38,999 nt of DNA. It comes from Scenedesmus sp. ARA3 (lineage: Eukaryota; Chlorophyta; Chlorophyceae; Sphaeropleales; Scenedesmaceae). The DNA is taken from contig RWJK01001776.1 of the NCBI GenBank assembly GCA_004335835.1, positions 1-38,999 of the forward strand, written 5' to 3'. Both the position numbers and the translations under genes were made by a program. This document shows positions 1 to 12,228 of this stretch, piece after piece; positions within the stretch are counted from its first letter, which is position 1, and each line of letters begins with the position of its first letter. The notes beneath the pieces were generated by a model. It made no database searches. It was not told the origin of the DNA and saw only the letters and a program-made list of their open reading frames with translations.

Positions 1-48
<48 letters not shown>
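1..48. repeat. (TCA)16 microsatellite
   Basis: The first 48 bases are an uninterrupted TCA repeat that touches the left edge of the window, so its full length is unknown. Read on the other strand it is a TGA repeat. No gene is visible around it. Confidence 0.95.
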
Positions 49-1705
49 ACTTATGCCAACAATCACTGTACACATCACCGGTTAGCACAAGCAAGCATGA
101 ACATATGCAAAACAAAGCCACATTCCCAGCTCAGTGCCACTCTGCTGCTGCTCATCTTGTGTCATGATCCAGCTAGCATGCTGCGCTACCCCTGCTGCTG
201 CTCCTCCCCCTCTCCCTGCTGCTGCTGCTGCTGCTGCTCGTCTTCTATGATGCTGTCCAGCCACTCCTAGCTTGCAGTTTGAACTTGCCCGCCCGCTGGT
301 TGTTGCTGCTGCTCAGCCATCTTTCACTATTACACGTTCCGCGTTCACTTTTCATTTCATTTCAGATTTCATGAAATTTCTTTCACGAGGAGCCAAAAAC
401 CTGAAATGGAACACCCCTGCGCCTGTCACAGTGTGCAACCGCTATGCTTGCACCTGGCATGCACCTCATCATGCTGTTGACGCTTGGCAAAGATGGCGTG
501 CCTGCTTCCTAGTTCCATACTTTCATGATTTCATGACAGTTGCACGTCGAACATTCAAGCACAGCTCAGTGCACCAGCAGTGAACTGGCCGCCGTTGACC
601 TTCTCTGTGGTGCAGTCAAACATCATCGCGAGATGGTTGATTCATCACCATGTCACCACATGACATGTACAAGCAACTTGATGGCCATGTATACCAGCAT
701 GGTGACCATCTGCAACGCAGCAGCAGGAGCTTGTGACCTGCTTTCAATGTACCGGCAATTACTGATGATCACCGTGATCATCCCCTCGAGTGACTAGAGG
801 TGAGGGCCACGCCAGCAGGCTGCAATCTGCCATGCATGACATCCTCAACAGTTGGCTTGTGAGCCCTGGTGGTCCCGGCAATGTAGATTTGCCAGCGTAA
901 GGCCACAAAATCACAACAACAAGCGCAAATGCTCGCATTTGCTTCACAGCAAGCAAATTGTGCAAGTAACTGTCGCACCGTCCAAGGCAGAGGAGCCAAT
1001 CATACAGTGCAGTACGCAATGCCAGGTACCTGCCACTGACGACACAGTGGTGTGATGGTGCCGGGAATGCTGCCAAGCCATGCCACTGCTGCGTACAGTG
1101 CACAGTATGGTGCAGTAGTGAAGGTGCAGTCCTCAAAACGCAGCAGGCACCGTAGAAGGCCAAGCACTGCAAGTTTGTGACACTACGTTGCCACCGCTTG
1201 CCGATGCTGGGGAGCTCAAAATGACGACACAATGCACCTCAGCACATGTCCAGCAACGGCGCTGCATTCCTCTTGTTCCGCCACGAATAGCAAACACATT
1301 GCAGGCAATGGCGTGTTTAGAGCCAGTAGGATTCCGTCCCCCCTGAAAAAAAATGGCGTGTTTAATCGAAAGCTTGACGGCAGCTGCTTGCTACTGACCG
1401 CTGCTGACTGCCTGCAAAAGTGCATACTCCTGGATGTGCAAAGTTGGTGCACTGAAATGTCAGCCATTGGCCGGTACATGCACATGTATGTACAGCGGGC
1501 AGGCAACAACACAAGCAAGCAGCCACGCTGGCGCCAAGTGGCCTAAAGCCAGCATAGCAATGCAAGGGCACAAATCTTCTTACTACAAGTGCACCCTGGT
1601 GCTGGCACAACCAGTGGCTGGAGGCAGACATCACACCTGCACCTCGTGCAATGATGTGTTTGCGTACTCACAGCAGAGCAGCTGATGCCAGCAGAGGGGA
1701 AAACC
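49..1705. other. Intergenic stretch downstream of the MOG1-like gene
   Basis: I recognise no gene here. Open frames are short, overlap on both strands and show no family signature. The right part presumably holds the 3' UTR of the minus-strand MOG1-like gene. A small perfect palindrome (ATTTCATGAAAT) lies near 366-377 in a TTTCA-rich patch. No TGTAA-type poly(A) signal is seen close to the MOG1 stop codon. Confidence 0.5.
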
Positions 1706-2930
1706 TCAGCCGCCAAACAAGCCCCAATCCTGCACCTTCAGACTGCGCAGCACTCCCTCCATCATTGCAGCAGCCTGGCGCCCCGCCTCTGGCTGCTGTC
1801 CCTGTGCATCTGCGTGCTGCGCTGCGCTGCTGCTAGGGCTGATGTAGCTTGGTGCATTGACAGTCACCAGCAGATCTGAGCCATGCTGTGGCAGCCGTAT
1901 GATGCACAGCAGCAGCTGCACTGTGTTGGAGCGCTCTTCGCCTGCATCCCTGCCCTTGCAAGCCTGCTGGCTGCCTGAGACGAGGCACATGTATGTTTCA
2001 GGAGGAATGTGCGGCGCGTCTGCAGCACCTGCAAATTAGTTTGACACGATAAAAGTGAGCCAGAGGCGTAGGATTTGGTCTGAGTATGATGTGGCAGCAG
2101 CCATGCTTATTTTGTACGGCTTTGTGACAGTAAGCAAAAACATCAAGCAAGCAGCTGCCTATAAACAGACACACTGCCGCATGCTTGGTAGCCCTACAGC
2201 TCAGCTGCAGTGCAGGGCACCTCAAGGGTTGTACAAGCCTCACCTAGCTGCCTGATGCCTGCAATGCTGCTGCTGCTAGCCTCATTGGCAACTGCCAAGT
2301 CACTAAACACGAAGCGGCCCACATTGCTGTCAGGCACATCGCTGTGCTCCTGCAGCCACAGCAGAAAGACACCGGCGCAGCGCAGCGTCAGAACCAGGCA
2401 GCAGGGGCAGCATGACTCTAGACGTACGCTTGTACGCACTGCGTCCAAGCATAACGAATGAATTATTTGCTTTGTTTTGTCAGCATATATGTGAACAATA
2501 GAAATTTTCACATGCACTGGCAGCAGCGTAATGTTGTCGGCGCATGCTGAATGCACAGGGCTGCTGGCATGACATGTCTTGCGACTAGACAGGGTGTACG
2601 TAGGGGCACTCACAGCGATTTCCACTACTATTGACTGATCACTGGCACCATCTGCCCAGACCTGCAAACAGCACATGCGGGTTACAGTAGTGCTTGGTCA
2701 TCAACAGCATGCAGCAGCAGCAGTAGCAGCAGTAGTCACAGGTTGGCAGCAGCAGCGCAATGCTCCCTGGCTGCAGACCCCCCTGCATCGGTGCAGTGGT
2801 CTCGCACCTCTTGATGATCTGGTACAGTTCGAAAGTCGCTGACATCCACGAACCGTTCCGGAAACTGAGCTATGATCGCGCCACCGTACAGCTCAACCGG
2901 CCTCCACGTCTCCTGCGAGAGCACGGTCAT
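1706..2930 (-). CDS. MOG1: MOG1/RanGRF-like Ran-binding protein, 4 exons
   Basis: Hand-built model with exons 2808-2930, 2614-2661, 2244-2349 and 1706-2028 (600 coding bp, 199 aa); all phases join. The N-terminal half carries the Mog1 signature: ELYGGAIIAQFPERFVDVSD, then DHQEVWADGASDQSIVVEIA across the first intron. Exon 3 gives FVFSDLAVANEA. Exon 4 gives a KGR...NTVQLLLCIIRLP block and ends DWGLFGG. Mog1 proteins are small nuclear proteins that bind Ran GTPase and promote its nucleotide release during nuclear transport; plant relatives have about 190-210 aa, matching this length. The start is the ATG at 2928-2930, shortly before the conserved core. Unlike the larger genes here, its introns contain no exon-edge copies. 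The family call rests on motifs I recognise; the role in this alga is inferred. Confidence 0.86.
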
Positions 2931-4599
2931 GTCCAGTTTTCAGTATAACTCACGAGTAAACTTAAGAACGTTTTAGCCGAGAACTCTGCTGGTGCTTTGA
3001 TCAAGCCTCTCTATCGAGCTTTTTCTGCTCTGTCAGGCTGGGGTTCTGGCTGTTCAAAATCTTGCAAGACAAGCACCAGTTGGGTCAGGCTGATGAGGCT
3101 GCATCATGCTGGTTGTTTCAACCATAGGAGCTCCAGTATGTACTTCAAGCAGTTACACACCACACTCCCTGGGATTGAAGTTTAGAACCGTGGGAAACCA
3201 CGGACACAGGCGCTGCCGACACACGTGCTCACTGGAGCCGAGTCAGTAGCAGCAAAGGCATGTACCAAACTCTCTCACGCTGCAAGGCATGAACCACCTG
3301 CAACTCGTGCCGTTGCTGAGCTGTGCTGCAGGAAACCTGCAGGCACTCATTCACTCCAACTCTCGATTGTGGCGCATTGATGGCGCACACCTGAAAAATA
3401 TGATTCAAATTCACTCTCTGCAGACAACGCCCACGTGTCAGGGATCCGAACTGTCCTGCACATGCCGCAGTTCACTTTCTCGCCAAAAGCTGCTTGCACC
3501 AGCCTGCATGCGGGTGCACACCCTGCTGAATGCACCGCACACCACTGCACTGCGCCCTTCTGCATGCATGCTTTGCATGGAGCAGTGCCTACCAAATGCC
3601 TAGGCTCGGCTGGGTTGGGGTAGCACACCCGCTACAGGGCAGACCAACACAGCTACAAGCACGGAACGCCAATATCTGCATCACTACCATCAAGAAGTGA
3701 AGGCTTCCAGCCAAGACAGCAAAGCAAGGGAAGCCAGGCCATCAGGCACATTGCATGAACTGCTGCATGCTGTCCTGCATCCACAAGGAGAGCGCACAGC
3801 AGGCACGCCACACACGTCCCCCTTCCGGCTAACTTGCTACTGGGCAGCACATCGTGCGCGCAAAGTCTAGGTCACGCTGCATGCAGCAAGGAAGATGCTA
3901 CATGGAGCAGGCCAGCACAAAGTGTGCACCAGCAGCTCAAGTGATGCACAGGGCTGTGTCCGTGACAGTGCTGGCGAGAGCGCACATAACATGGTGTTTG
4001 GTTCCTGACTGTTGACGACAGTGCGAAAGAACTGCAGAACATGCCGCGCAAGCAGCCATGTAGCACGCATGCAGCTTGCGACAGCAACGCATAAGCTGCA
4101 TCGACCTGAAGAAGCCACATTGCTGCATGCTGGCTTTATGTCGAAGAAGAACGCTTTCCAATAGCAGGCCAAAACACACTCAGCCCCCAGCACACCCTCC
4201 CCTGTATACCCGCACACAACCTTCTTCTCCCATGCCTCAGCTGAGAGGCACACTCGGTCAATAATCGCAAGAAGAAACACAGAACAACAGATATGCCCGA
4301 GCACAGCGCAGCCACACCTGCCACACTCCTTACCACCAGGCTGTCTGCTGCAACTGCAGCACCTGCACAAGCTGTGATGCCTCTGCATGCTGCAGCCGCA
4401 GCACACAGAAGCTGCAGCATGCGCACGCGGCTGCAGTGCAGCAGCACTGCCTGTTCACAACACAGCCACTCTCAAGCAAGGCCAGCTGCCACGCTGGGGG
4501 TTTCACCCAGTTCCTGCAAGCTTGCGTGCGCAAACACGCAAAGCCTGGTCAGCAGATGCCTGATGAAGAACAAGTACTGGCGTCAGCGCACAGCTTGCT
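2931..4599. other. Intergenic stretch between PGR5 and MOG1
   Basis: No gene is recognised on either strand. The left end should hold the 5' region of MOG1 and the right end the PGR5 3' UTR. The sequence is rich in TGCATG and CAGC words but has no consistent coding frame, tRNA-like fold or exon-edge repeat that I can see. Confidence 0.5.
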
Positions 4600-5673
4600 T
4601 TAGGCCAGGAATCCGAGCTTCTCTCCGTTCTTCTTTGCCAGGCGAATGACGCCCTGCACCTGCTTGTTATCCACGCCCAGCTGCTTGCAGAAGTCCTTGA
4701 TCACTGCAGAGCAGTAACAAAACCAGTAGCAGCTATCGCGTGAGTGCTTGTGCCTGCAAGCATGGTTTGGGCTGTGCCATGCACATGTTTCCGCTTGCAG
4801 GACACCCACATTGCTGACCCGACTCGATGCACAGCTGCGTCCAGCCTTGTGCACCTACCTTCTTTGCCCTGCACCAAGCATATCGCCGCTGCACCAGGCT
4901 GCTGCTCTAAGTGCCTTTGCCCACAGCATTGCTGCTGCTGTTGTGGCTGGGCTGCAGTCCTGCAAGCTGTACAGACACCCACCTTGCGAGTGCAATGAGA
5001 TGGCCTTGCCGCGCAGCTTGTTGAACTCCTTCTCTCCCACCACGCCGCGCACAACAACAACAAGCGGGGCAAAAGGACCGCCAGCACCCTTGTTTCCCAT
5101 CCGTACAACTTGGCGCTTGGGGGCACCTGCAGCGGCAGAGTCAACAGCAGCAGCACAGACATGAGGCTGCTATGCAAGTATACTACAAGCTGCTGTCTTG
5201 CCAGTCTGGTGGACAATCCGAAGCTGGCTGATTGATACCACTTCTAAACATCGGGCGAGGCCACAATCACGACTGTTCGCAACCTGCTGCCTTGATGATG
5301 CTGTGACCAGGAAGTCACCACGACCTACTGCTGTCTTGCATACCACAGGAATGCAATTGTAACCAGTAGGATTGCTGAAAACCTTCAAATATTGGTTTCT
5401 CGGCGATCTAAAGATGCCGGGACGTTCCCCCGCTCGGCACCCCTGTTGTGCACACGTTGCACACCACCCACCTGCGCAAGCTGTGCTCTGCACTGTCTGC
5501 TGCAGCGCTAGATTGCTTTGACGAGGTGCGTCCCAAGATGTTAGGTACATTTGGCTGCTGCAGGTGAATGACCGCGCTGCCTGCAATTGCTGTGCGCGCT
5601 TGCTGGTGGCTGCTGCTGAGCACCTAGTGTAGCTAGCCCGAGAGCCCAGGCAAACGTTCATGCTGGCAGCCAT
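4600..5673 (-). CDS. PGR5: PGR5, proton gradient regulation 5, 3 exons
   Basis: Exons 5472-5673, 4983-5126 and 4600-4703 give 450 coding bp (149 aa). PGR5 is a small stromal, thylakoid-associated plastid protein needed for the antimycin-sensitive, ferredoxin-dependent route of cyclic electron flow around photosystem I, acting with PGRL1. The mature part is nearly canonical: GPFAPLVVVVRGVVGEKEFN, LRGKAISLHSQVIKDFCKQL and the invariant tail RLAKKNGEKLGFLA. The reading frame across the second intron restores Q-V-I at the splice. The first about 60 residues are rich in Ser, Ala, Arg and Gln with few acidic residues, as in a plastid transit peptide. The start is the first ATG of exon 1 (5671-5673). 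The single cysteine of the conserved FCK block is kept. The introns have no exon-edge copies. Confidence 0.96.
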
Positions 5674-6557
5674 TTCTATGAGTGATTAGTGCCTTCAGAC
5701 ACGCCTGGACAGGTCAGGTGAGCTGTGCGAGGGTCAGCAGGTGCGTGTGCTCAGCACTAGCGCGTGCACAACAAAGTATGCAGGGCAATCAGCAGAGCTT
5801 GAAAGGCACGGTGACCGTGCTGTTGCTGCTGCTGTAGTGTGTAGTGAGCGGTGTGGTTAGTCAGTTCAGACGTGACAGTGATCAGGAGTAATTGGTTGTG
5901 GTGCGAACAACTAGTGCGGCGCAGAGCACGATCAGGATGCAAATGGCAAGGTTGACAGTCTGGACTAACGCTACTACTGTAGACCTGGTAGTAGACACTA
6001 GCCGTGCGCAGTGCCACGCCGAGCCCGTGCCCTGCGGACCCTGCAGCGCTGCTGTGGCTGCAAGAAAGCAACAATCAACAAAGTAAGATAAGATCGCGCA
6101 GGTCGCAGCCAGATTACACACCCTGCCCAGGCATGGAGGCAATACAATTGTACAGGAGCAACCCCCTCCTCGGCACCAGTTTTGCAGCAGCAATCGCTGT
6201 TACGCGGAACACTGCAAAACATTGCGAGCACGCAGTGCGCAGAGATCTCGTAGGAGACGCAGCACTGGTATGCCTGGTTGCAGCCCCCACGTCTCAAAAA
6301 CACATCCAGGTGTGCAGCATGATGCCATCTCAAGGATGCACCACAGCACCCCAACAAAACGACACTCTGCTACATGAGGACACACATGACATGTGCATAA
6401 CAATGAATGTTTTAGCACCACTCTGGCGAGTGGCTGCACGGCATATGCCCTGCACTGCCGCCCCAGGCCGTAAGCAACAGCAAGCACAGACGGATATTTC
6501 GAACCCAGGAACCGTTCAAGTTCGTCCTTTCACAGTCGCACTGTGCCGCACTGGCAG
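5674..6557. other. Intergenic stretch between the AI-2E-type gene and PGR5
   Basis: No gene is recognised. The left part must contain the PGR5 promoter and 5' UTR (minus strand), the right part the 3' UTR of the AI-2E-type gene, including a candidate TGTAA signal at 6114-6118. Confidence 0.5.
6114..6118 (-). terminator. Candidate TGTAA poly(A) signal for the AI-2E-type gene
   Basis: The motif reads TGTAA on the minus strand, about 440 bp after the stop codon at 6558. TGTAA is the usual polyadenylation signal in chlorophycean algae. A five-base motif is weak evidence by itself. Confidence 0.3.
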
Positions 6558-9500
6558 TTAGCTGGTAGCCTTTCCAGGCACGCCAAACTGCTGCGGGCCA
6601 GGGCTGCTGCCGCCGCTGCTGCTGCCGTCTCTGCTGCTGCTGCCGCTGCTCGGCATGTGGTCGCCCTCATCATGCGTGTGCATGACCTTCTCCAGCTCTT
6701 TTGCTCCCACCTCAGTCACACTGCTGTCTGGGTAGCGGATGAGGTAGTCCAGCGCAAACACAGTCAGCGGCACTGCCAGCAGCAGGCCCCACACGCCTAG
6801 GGAGTGCTCCGCAATGACAAGTGTGACCAGCACCATCAGCGGGTGCAGCTTCAGGTGAGCGCTGTAGATGGCCGGGTTGAGCATGTACGCCTGCGGCAGT
6901 GAAAAGGGACACGTTGGAAGCAGACAGCACAGTTGAGGAAACTGAAAGAGCATATGAAAGGATTGCGTGAAAGGACCACACACAGCTGCTGCGGGGACTG
7001 TAGCGGCACCTCCTACCTGCTATTGCTAGATGCACAGCAGATGCTAACACACACACTGCGGCAGCTGCATGACGGTGCTTTGGGAGCATTTGCTGTAACA
7101 GCACCACCCACCTGCACAAAGTGCACGCCGGTCACCATGATGATCACCAGCGCCAGCTTGATGAAGCCGTATTCCGCGGCAGCACCTCACAGACAGTATT
7201 TACCCACAAAAGTAACAACAAACTCCTCGCAAACAACACCACCCACCTCCACAAAGTGCACGCCGGTCACCATGATGATCACCAGCGCCAGCTTGATGAA
7301 CCCGTACTCCGTCAGCGCCACAAACCCGATCGGCGTGGTGCTGATAATCACGCCGGCGATCGGGATGAAGCTGCAGATGAACACAAACATGCTCATCAGG
7401 CCAATGCCCGGGATGGCGAGCGCCCACATGCCCAGCGCGGTCAACGCTGTGTTGACCAACGCAATGCGGGCCTGTGCCTCTAAAGCTCGTCCAAAGAGCT
7501 TGCCGAAGACGCTGAGCACTGGGGCGAGCTCAGCGTGCAGTGGGGCTAGGCGGGACTTGGCGAGGCTGGAGACGCCTGCTGAGATGGTGGGCAGGTCCCA
7601 CAGCATGAAAAAGCCGAAGATCATGGCCACGCCGACCTGCGGTTGCACAGAGACAAGAAGAGCACGGCAAGGCAGGGTCAGGGTCAGGGTTTTGAGCAGT
7701 CAGATTGGGGGATCAGGTTGGCAGAGTGGGTGCCAGGCGGGATCTGGCAAGGCTGGAGACGCCGGCGCTGATGGTGGGCAGGTCCCACAGCATGAAGAAG
7801 CCGAAAATCATGGCCACGCCGACCTGTGGTTCAGCAGAAGCAAGAATAGCACGGCAAGGCAAGGCAGGTTTTGAGCAGTCAGGCCCACAGCACGAGGATC
7901 ATAAAGCAGATCATGGCCACGCCCACTTGTGTGATTGTACGTACGTTACAAACGTGACAAGGCAATCAGGCCTAGCATATTGTGTGTTGAAGTTTGTGCG
8001 GAACACCCGGTGACGTGTTTGCATGATGCCCGGTAAACCTCCGCTTGCCCGCGGCGCCAGAACCGTCGGTCGCCATGCCACGCACGCTGCCGCAGTGCAG
8101 CGTCTGTGGTCTTCCTCTGCCCAGCACTCTTGATCAATATGATATGTGCAGTTCCAGCAGCAACAGCCGCTGCAAGCACACGCACACACCTGGATGGTGA
8201 ACTTGGTCACGGACTTGAGCATCGCTGTGATGATCTGCGCTGCCGTGGTGGTGTAGCCCTTGAGCATGCTGCTGACCGCCATGCCCAGCTGCGTGCTGCG
8301 CTCAGCCGTCCACACCTGCAGCACAAATCGCAGCCATGGTGTAACAGATAGTGTAACAGAGGTGACACCAGGCACTGTCAGGTGGCCTCTGAGCAGCAGT
8401 ACGGCTCAGCAGAACACCAAAACATGGGCACCAGGAAAATCCCGGCCTGTTGTGGACGGAGAGTTTGCATATGGCATGTAAGCATGTAAGTATCCTGAGC
8501 GCTGATGTGAGCGTGGCGTTCAATATGCAGCGGCCGGATGCATCAAGGCAGTGCCTCGCTGATATCGCTATCCTGCAAGCTGTGGCTGCACCTTTATATG
8601 TAGTGAACATGGCAGTGTTCTGCAATTCAATGCCACTGCTGCTGATGTACACAACATAGTTGTGGCGCAGCTGCAGCTGGCGCTGTAAGTCGCAGCTCAC
8701 ATGTCCGTGGTCGATTGCTGCGCGTGTTATGTCGTTGCTGGTGGCCAGCATGACGAAGCGCTCCAAGCTCTCCATCACCACCTCGCTGCAAAACAGAGCA
8801 GCAGCAGCAGCAGTCAGCAGCGCATAGCAGCATGACAAAGCGCTCCAGGCTCTCCATCTCTTGACTGCTGCAAGCAAGCATAGAGGCAGACAGTGCAGAA
8901 AGCAGCAGAGGTGACGGAAGAACAGCCGCTCAGCCCAAACCGAGGAGCATTTCCAATACATAACAGAACAACCCACACGTTGTTCAGACCAGCAAACTAT
9001 CAAGGGATTGGACACACAAAAGCAGGGTGTTGCAGACATCACATACCCGACTCACTCACCCGAGGCGGTGGCGCATCTTCTCCACCAGGATGACCCACAC
9101 GTTGTCGCCACCCACAACACACAGGCCGCAAACAAGGCAGTACAACACATTGCGTCATATGCCTGAAACATTGGCAGTAGCCGTACCACAGTCATGACAT
9201 GATTCGCACGTAGATCACATTTGCCAACCCCACACAGCGCTCACACGAGAAGGATTGCTGCACATCGATGCACCAGCAGCCACCTAATGCATTCACCCCA
9301 GGCCGTGGTGCATCTTCTCCACCAAGATCACCCACACACTGTCCAGACCAGCAACCCATCAATGCATGATCACCACGCACCCAAGAGGCATCATGATGTA
9401 CGTCTACAGATAAATGCCCTTGTTACTAATATCAAGTTGCATTTGACTCACCCCAGGCCGTGGCGCATCTTCTCCACCAGGATCACCCACACAGTCTCCA

Positions 9501-11636
9501 GACCAGCAACCTACCAATGCACAAACACCACGCACCCAAAAGGCATCACGATGTATGCTCGTATCAGTGAACTGCAATCGCCTCTGACTCACCCCAGGCC
9601 GTGGCGCATCTTCTCCACCAGAATCACCCACACGTTGTCGCCATCCACAACACACAGGGCGCAAACAAGGCAGTACAATACATTGCACCATATGCCAGAA
9701 ACATAGGAAGTCGCCTCACCCCAGGCCGTGGCGCATCTTCTCCACCAGGATCACCCACACGTTGTGCAGACCGGCAACCTACCAATGCACGTACACCACA
9801 CACCCAAGAGGCATCACAATGTATGCTCGTATTAGTGAATTGCAATCGCCTCTGACTCACCCCAGGCCGTGGCGCATCTTCTCCACCAGGATCACCCACA
9901 CGTTGTCGCTCTTCAGCCGCCGGATGAAGTCTGCGCCCTCGCGCACGATGTCGGGGATGGTCATCACGCCAAACAGCGTGATGAACGCGATGATGATGGC
10001 AAAGTAGATCACCACCAGCAGCCGCCGCCTGCACGTATGTAACAATCAGGGGCGGAGGATGAAGCAGGCAGTGGCAGCATGTCCCGCCGGATAGTCTCAG
10101 CTGCTGCTGCTGCTGCTGCTCGCACCAGCCTCGGGCATCAACAGCCGCAACAGCCAAGTCTACTCGCTGCAGTCAGGCATCTTGCAAGACGGAGGTGCTC
10201 CGAGCTTGCACCCAAGCAGCACCCACAACGAAAGCTTTCATCATTAACGCAACTGCAAACGTATAAGAGTGTCATGATGCAGCACGGCTGTGCTCCTGCT
10301 GCTGCGACTGCTGCTTCCGCACAGCAGTCACCTGGTGTCTCGCTGCGGCTGCACCATCTGCAGCAGCTGGCTGTCGATTGTGTTGACGATGAATGAGTTT
10401 CCTATGAAGGCCACAATAAATGTGCCCATCACAATCTGCAGCAGCAGCAGCAGCATGCCGTACATAGTTGTTGTTGATGGAAGTGCGCAGGCGGTCGGAA
10501 GTCTGTAGGATACCTTTAGACCCAGCACACAGTTGCAGCTGCATTGGCTGGCACCATGCTGCTACTTCAGGTGTATGGCTCCCTCGAAGCAGCAGCATCC
10601 CAGTGTCAGTAGCGTGCATATGTTGCTGACATGATGATTAGGAAGAACAGGGCACTGGACTCCGAGCGGCTGATGCCTCTGCATAGTGCGCCAGGTGCGC
10701 AGCGCAGGCGATGCGGCAGACACCAACACACTCCCAACTATCCCAAATGTGCGCTGCTGCATTGTATTATCGCAAACGCAGGACCAGGGGCCGCCACAGG
10801 CTTGAGCCTGTCAGCTCACGATTGCTTTACTTGGTGACTGGCAACCTGCTGATGCACCTTATTACAATCACTTCCTGCCTCAATGGCGCCATCAACTGCT
10901 GCAGGGGACATTGTCCTGACTGATGCAAATGGCTGCTGCGGTCAATCGTTTGTCATTGCGCTGCGGCTGTGTATGCCGTCACATGCATCATACTTGCTGC
11001 AGAGGTGACTACTGTTCAACGCGTACTGCAGAGATGCTGTGCCCAGCAGCGCTGCCAGCTGCTACAAGGTTACTGTGCATTCATGCGACAGTGGCAAGGC
11101 TGCAACTGCGCATATCCTGGCACTTAGGCTCTAAGAAAGTGTTTTACTTTGTGAATGTATACGTATAGGGCATCTCTGTCCGGACCATTACGCGTCCTTG
11201 CACTCACCCCAAAGAAATCGTGCATTTGCCAGGCCACTGTTGCAACGCCCGCCCACAGCAGCAGCCTCCTGTACGGTATTGAGTGGATCAAGCTGTACAG
11301 CTCAGACTTATTGTCTTCCTGAACTACTACTGCAGCTCCCGCCCCGCCTGCAGCAGCAGCTGCTGCTACTGCTGTTGACCTGCGCACAGCTGTGCCTGGC
11401 TGCAGCAGCGGCCTGCTGCTACTGCTGCTGCTGTGCTGCTGCAAGCTGTGAGGCTGCGTAGAGTGATTTGAAAGCAGCTGCTCGTGCCGCTGCTGCAGCG
11501 GGCTGGGTTGCAGGGGCTGCCATGGTGCTCTGAACTGTTGCACAGTAGAGGGCCCAAAGTGCTTCAGCTGCTGCTGCCTGCTGCTGCGAGCCCCGAAACT
11601 CCTGCGCTGAATACTAAAGCTCTGCTGAGCCATCAT
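6558..11636 (-). CDS. AI-2E/PerM-type multi-pass membrane protein, 7 exons
   Basis: Exons 11208-11636, 10332-10435, 9861-10028, 8701-8785, 8190-8315, 7247-7636 and 6558-6890 give 1635 coding bp (544 aa) with all phases joining. The first about 110 residues are Gln/Ser/Ala-rich, like an organelle targeting sequence. Hydrophobic segments follow (LLLWAGVATVAWQ, RRLLVVIYFAIIIAFITLFG). The C-terminal half has the family core: WALAIPGIGLMSMFVFICSF, IPIAGVIISTTPIGFVAL, then LHPLMVLVTLVIAEHSLGVW and GLLLAVPLTVFALDYLI. The family includes bacterial PerM/TqsA-like exporters and plant plastid-type relatives; substrates are mostly unknown. I used the ATG at 11634-11636; another lies one codon downstream. 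The tail is a Ser/Gly-rich low-complexity stretch. Introns 3, 5 and 6 contain exon-edge copies. Family membership is well supported; substrate and location are inference. Confidence 0.86.
7102..7177 (-). repeat. Copy of AI-2E exon 6 3' end plus donor
   Basis: This stretch of intron 6 repeats the last about 65 coding bases of exon 6 and the donor (CAG|GTGGGT), 135 bp from the original at 7241-7312. In the copied part I see two third-position changes and one first-position change. Confidence 0.9.
7724..7932 (-). repeat. Two copies of AI-2E exon 6 5' end plus acceptor
   Basis: Intron 5 carries a long copy (7724-7836) and a decayed short one (about 7881-7932) of the first part of exon 6, next to the true exon start at 7636. 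The long copy keeps the reading frame over about 90 coding bases; its acceptor region differs slightly. Spacing is about 187 and then about 102 bp. Confidence 0.85.
8829..8875 (-). repeat. Copy of AI-2E exon 4 5' end
   Basis: The short word encoding MESLERFVML at the start of exon 4 recurs in the preceding intron, with a diverged upstream part. Confidence 0.7.
9056..9912 (-). repeat. Tandem array of AI-2E exon 3 3' end plus donor, 5 extra copies
   Basis: The donor-side word (tcaccccagg on the plus strand, tcacccgagg in the leftmost copy) occurs at 9857 (true exon 3) and again at 9716, 9589, 9448, 9293 and 9056. Each copy carries about 50 bases of exon 3 coding sequence, the donor and about 80-100 bases of related intron sequence. 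Spacing is 141, 127, 141, 155 and 237 bp. Most copies keep the GTGAG donor; the one at 9293 reads GTGAAT. Reading through the true donor meets a TGA at once. Confidence 0.95.
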
Positions 11637-12223
11637 GCTGGTGTTGTGTGTCACTGATCGGTCGTGTGGTGAACGTATCAACTCATATTCTTCTTGAGCA
11701 AGGTCGGTAGTGCTGGATTCGCGAATGCAGGTACCTCCCGATCACCCACAAACTCACGAAAACTTTATGCGTTAGTGCTTTCTGATGTGGCGCTGATTGA
11801 CCGGTATCCAGCTAGGACGAGTCTACACAGACTTGTTACCGTACCCTAACGCACGCGGTGGATGAAGCAAGGGACGAATCAGGGTGTGTCAACTCTATTT
11901 AGACCGACACTGGTATGAAACTACACCTCAATGAGCATTATGCGCATCGGCTACTGTTTGACGTGGCAGCAGCAGTCACTGCCTCAAATCTGAGCACGTG
12001 ATTGAATGCACGCTGTCCGTGCTCTCATTGCTGCAGATGATTGTGTTTGTTGACAGTCAGCGCCTGCACGAGAAGGCTTGCTGCAACATGTGTTGAGTTT
12101 GCCTTGACTGTACAGCACACTGTGCTGGCAGACAGTGGACAGCCAGCACAGCAGGTGGCTGCAGCGTATTGCAAGACTGCGTCCACGACATGTAAAAACC
12201 CATACACCACGTGTCACAGTCAT

Positions 12224-12228
12224 TTACA
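12224..12228 (-). terminator. Candidate TGTAA poly(A) signal for CHLD
   Basis: TGTAA on the minus strand, about 575 bp after the CHLD stop codon. Only the motif and its position support it. Confidence 0.25.

Noticed and set aside
3867..4447. Cysteine-rich open frames on the minus strand between PGR5 and MOG1
   Set aside because: Several overlapping frames of similar length are open at once, with no splice-consistent model and no recognisable domain; TGC-rich composition explains the cysteines.
4600..5673. Ribosomal or RNA-binding small protein
   Set aside because: The short basic C terminus suggested this at first, but the LRGKAISLHSQ and RLAKKNGEKLGFLA blocks are diagnostic of PGR5.
9056..9912. 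Regularly spaced repeats that look like a CRISPR array
   Set aside because: The repeated part is coding sequence of the adjacent exon with its splice donor, spacers are themselves related intron sequence, and the context is a eukaryotic nuclear gene.
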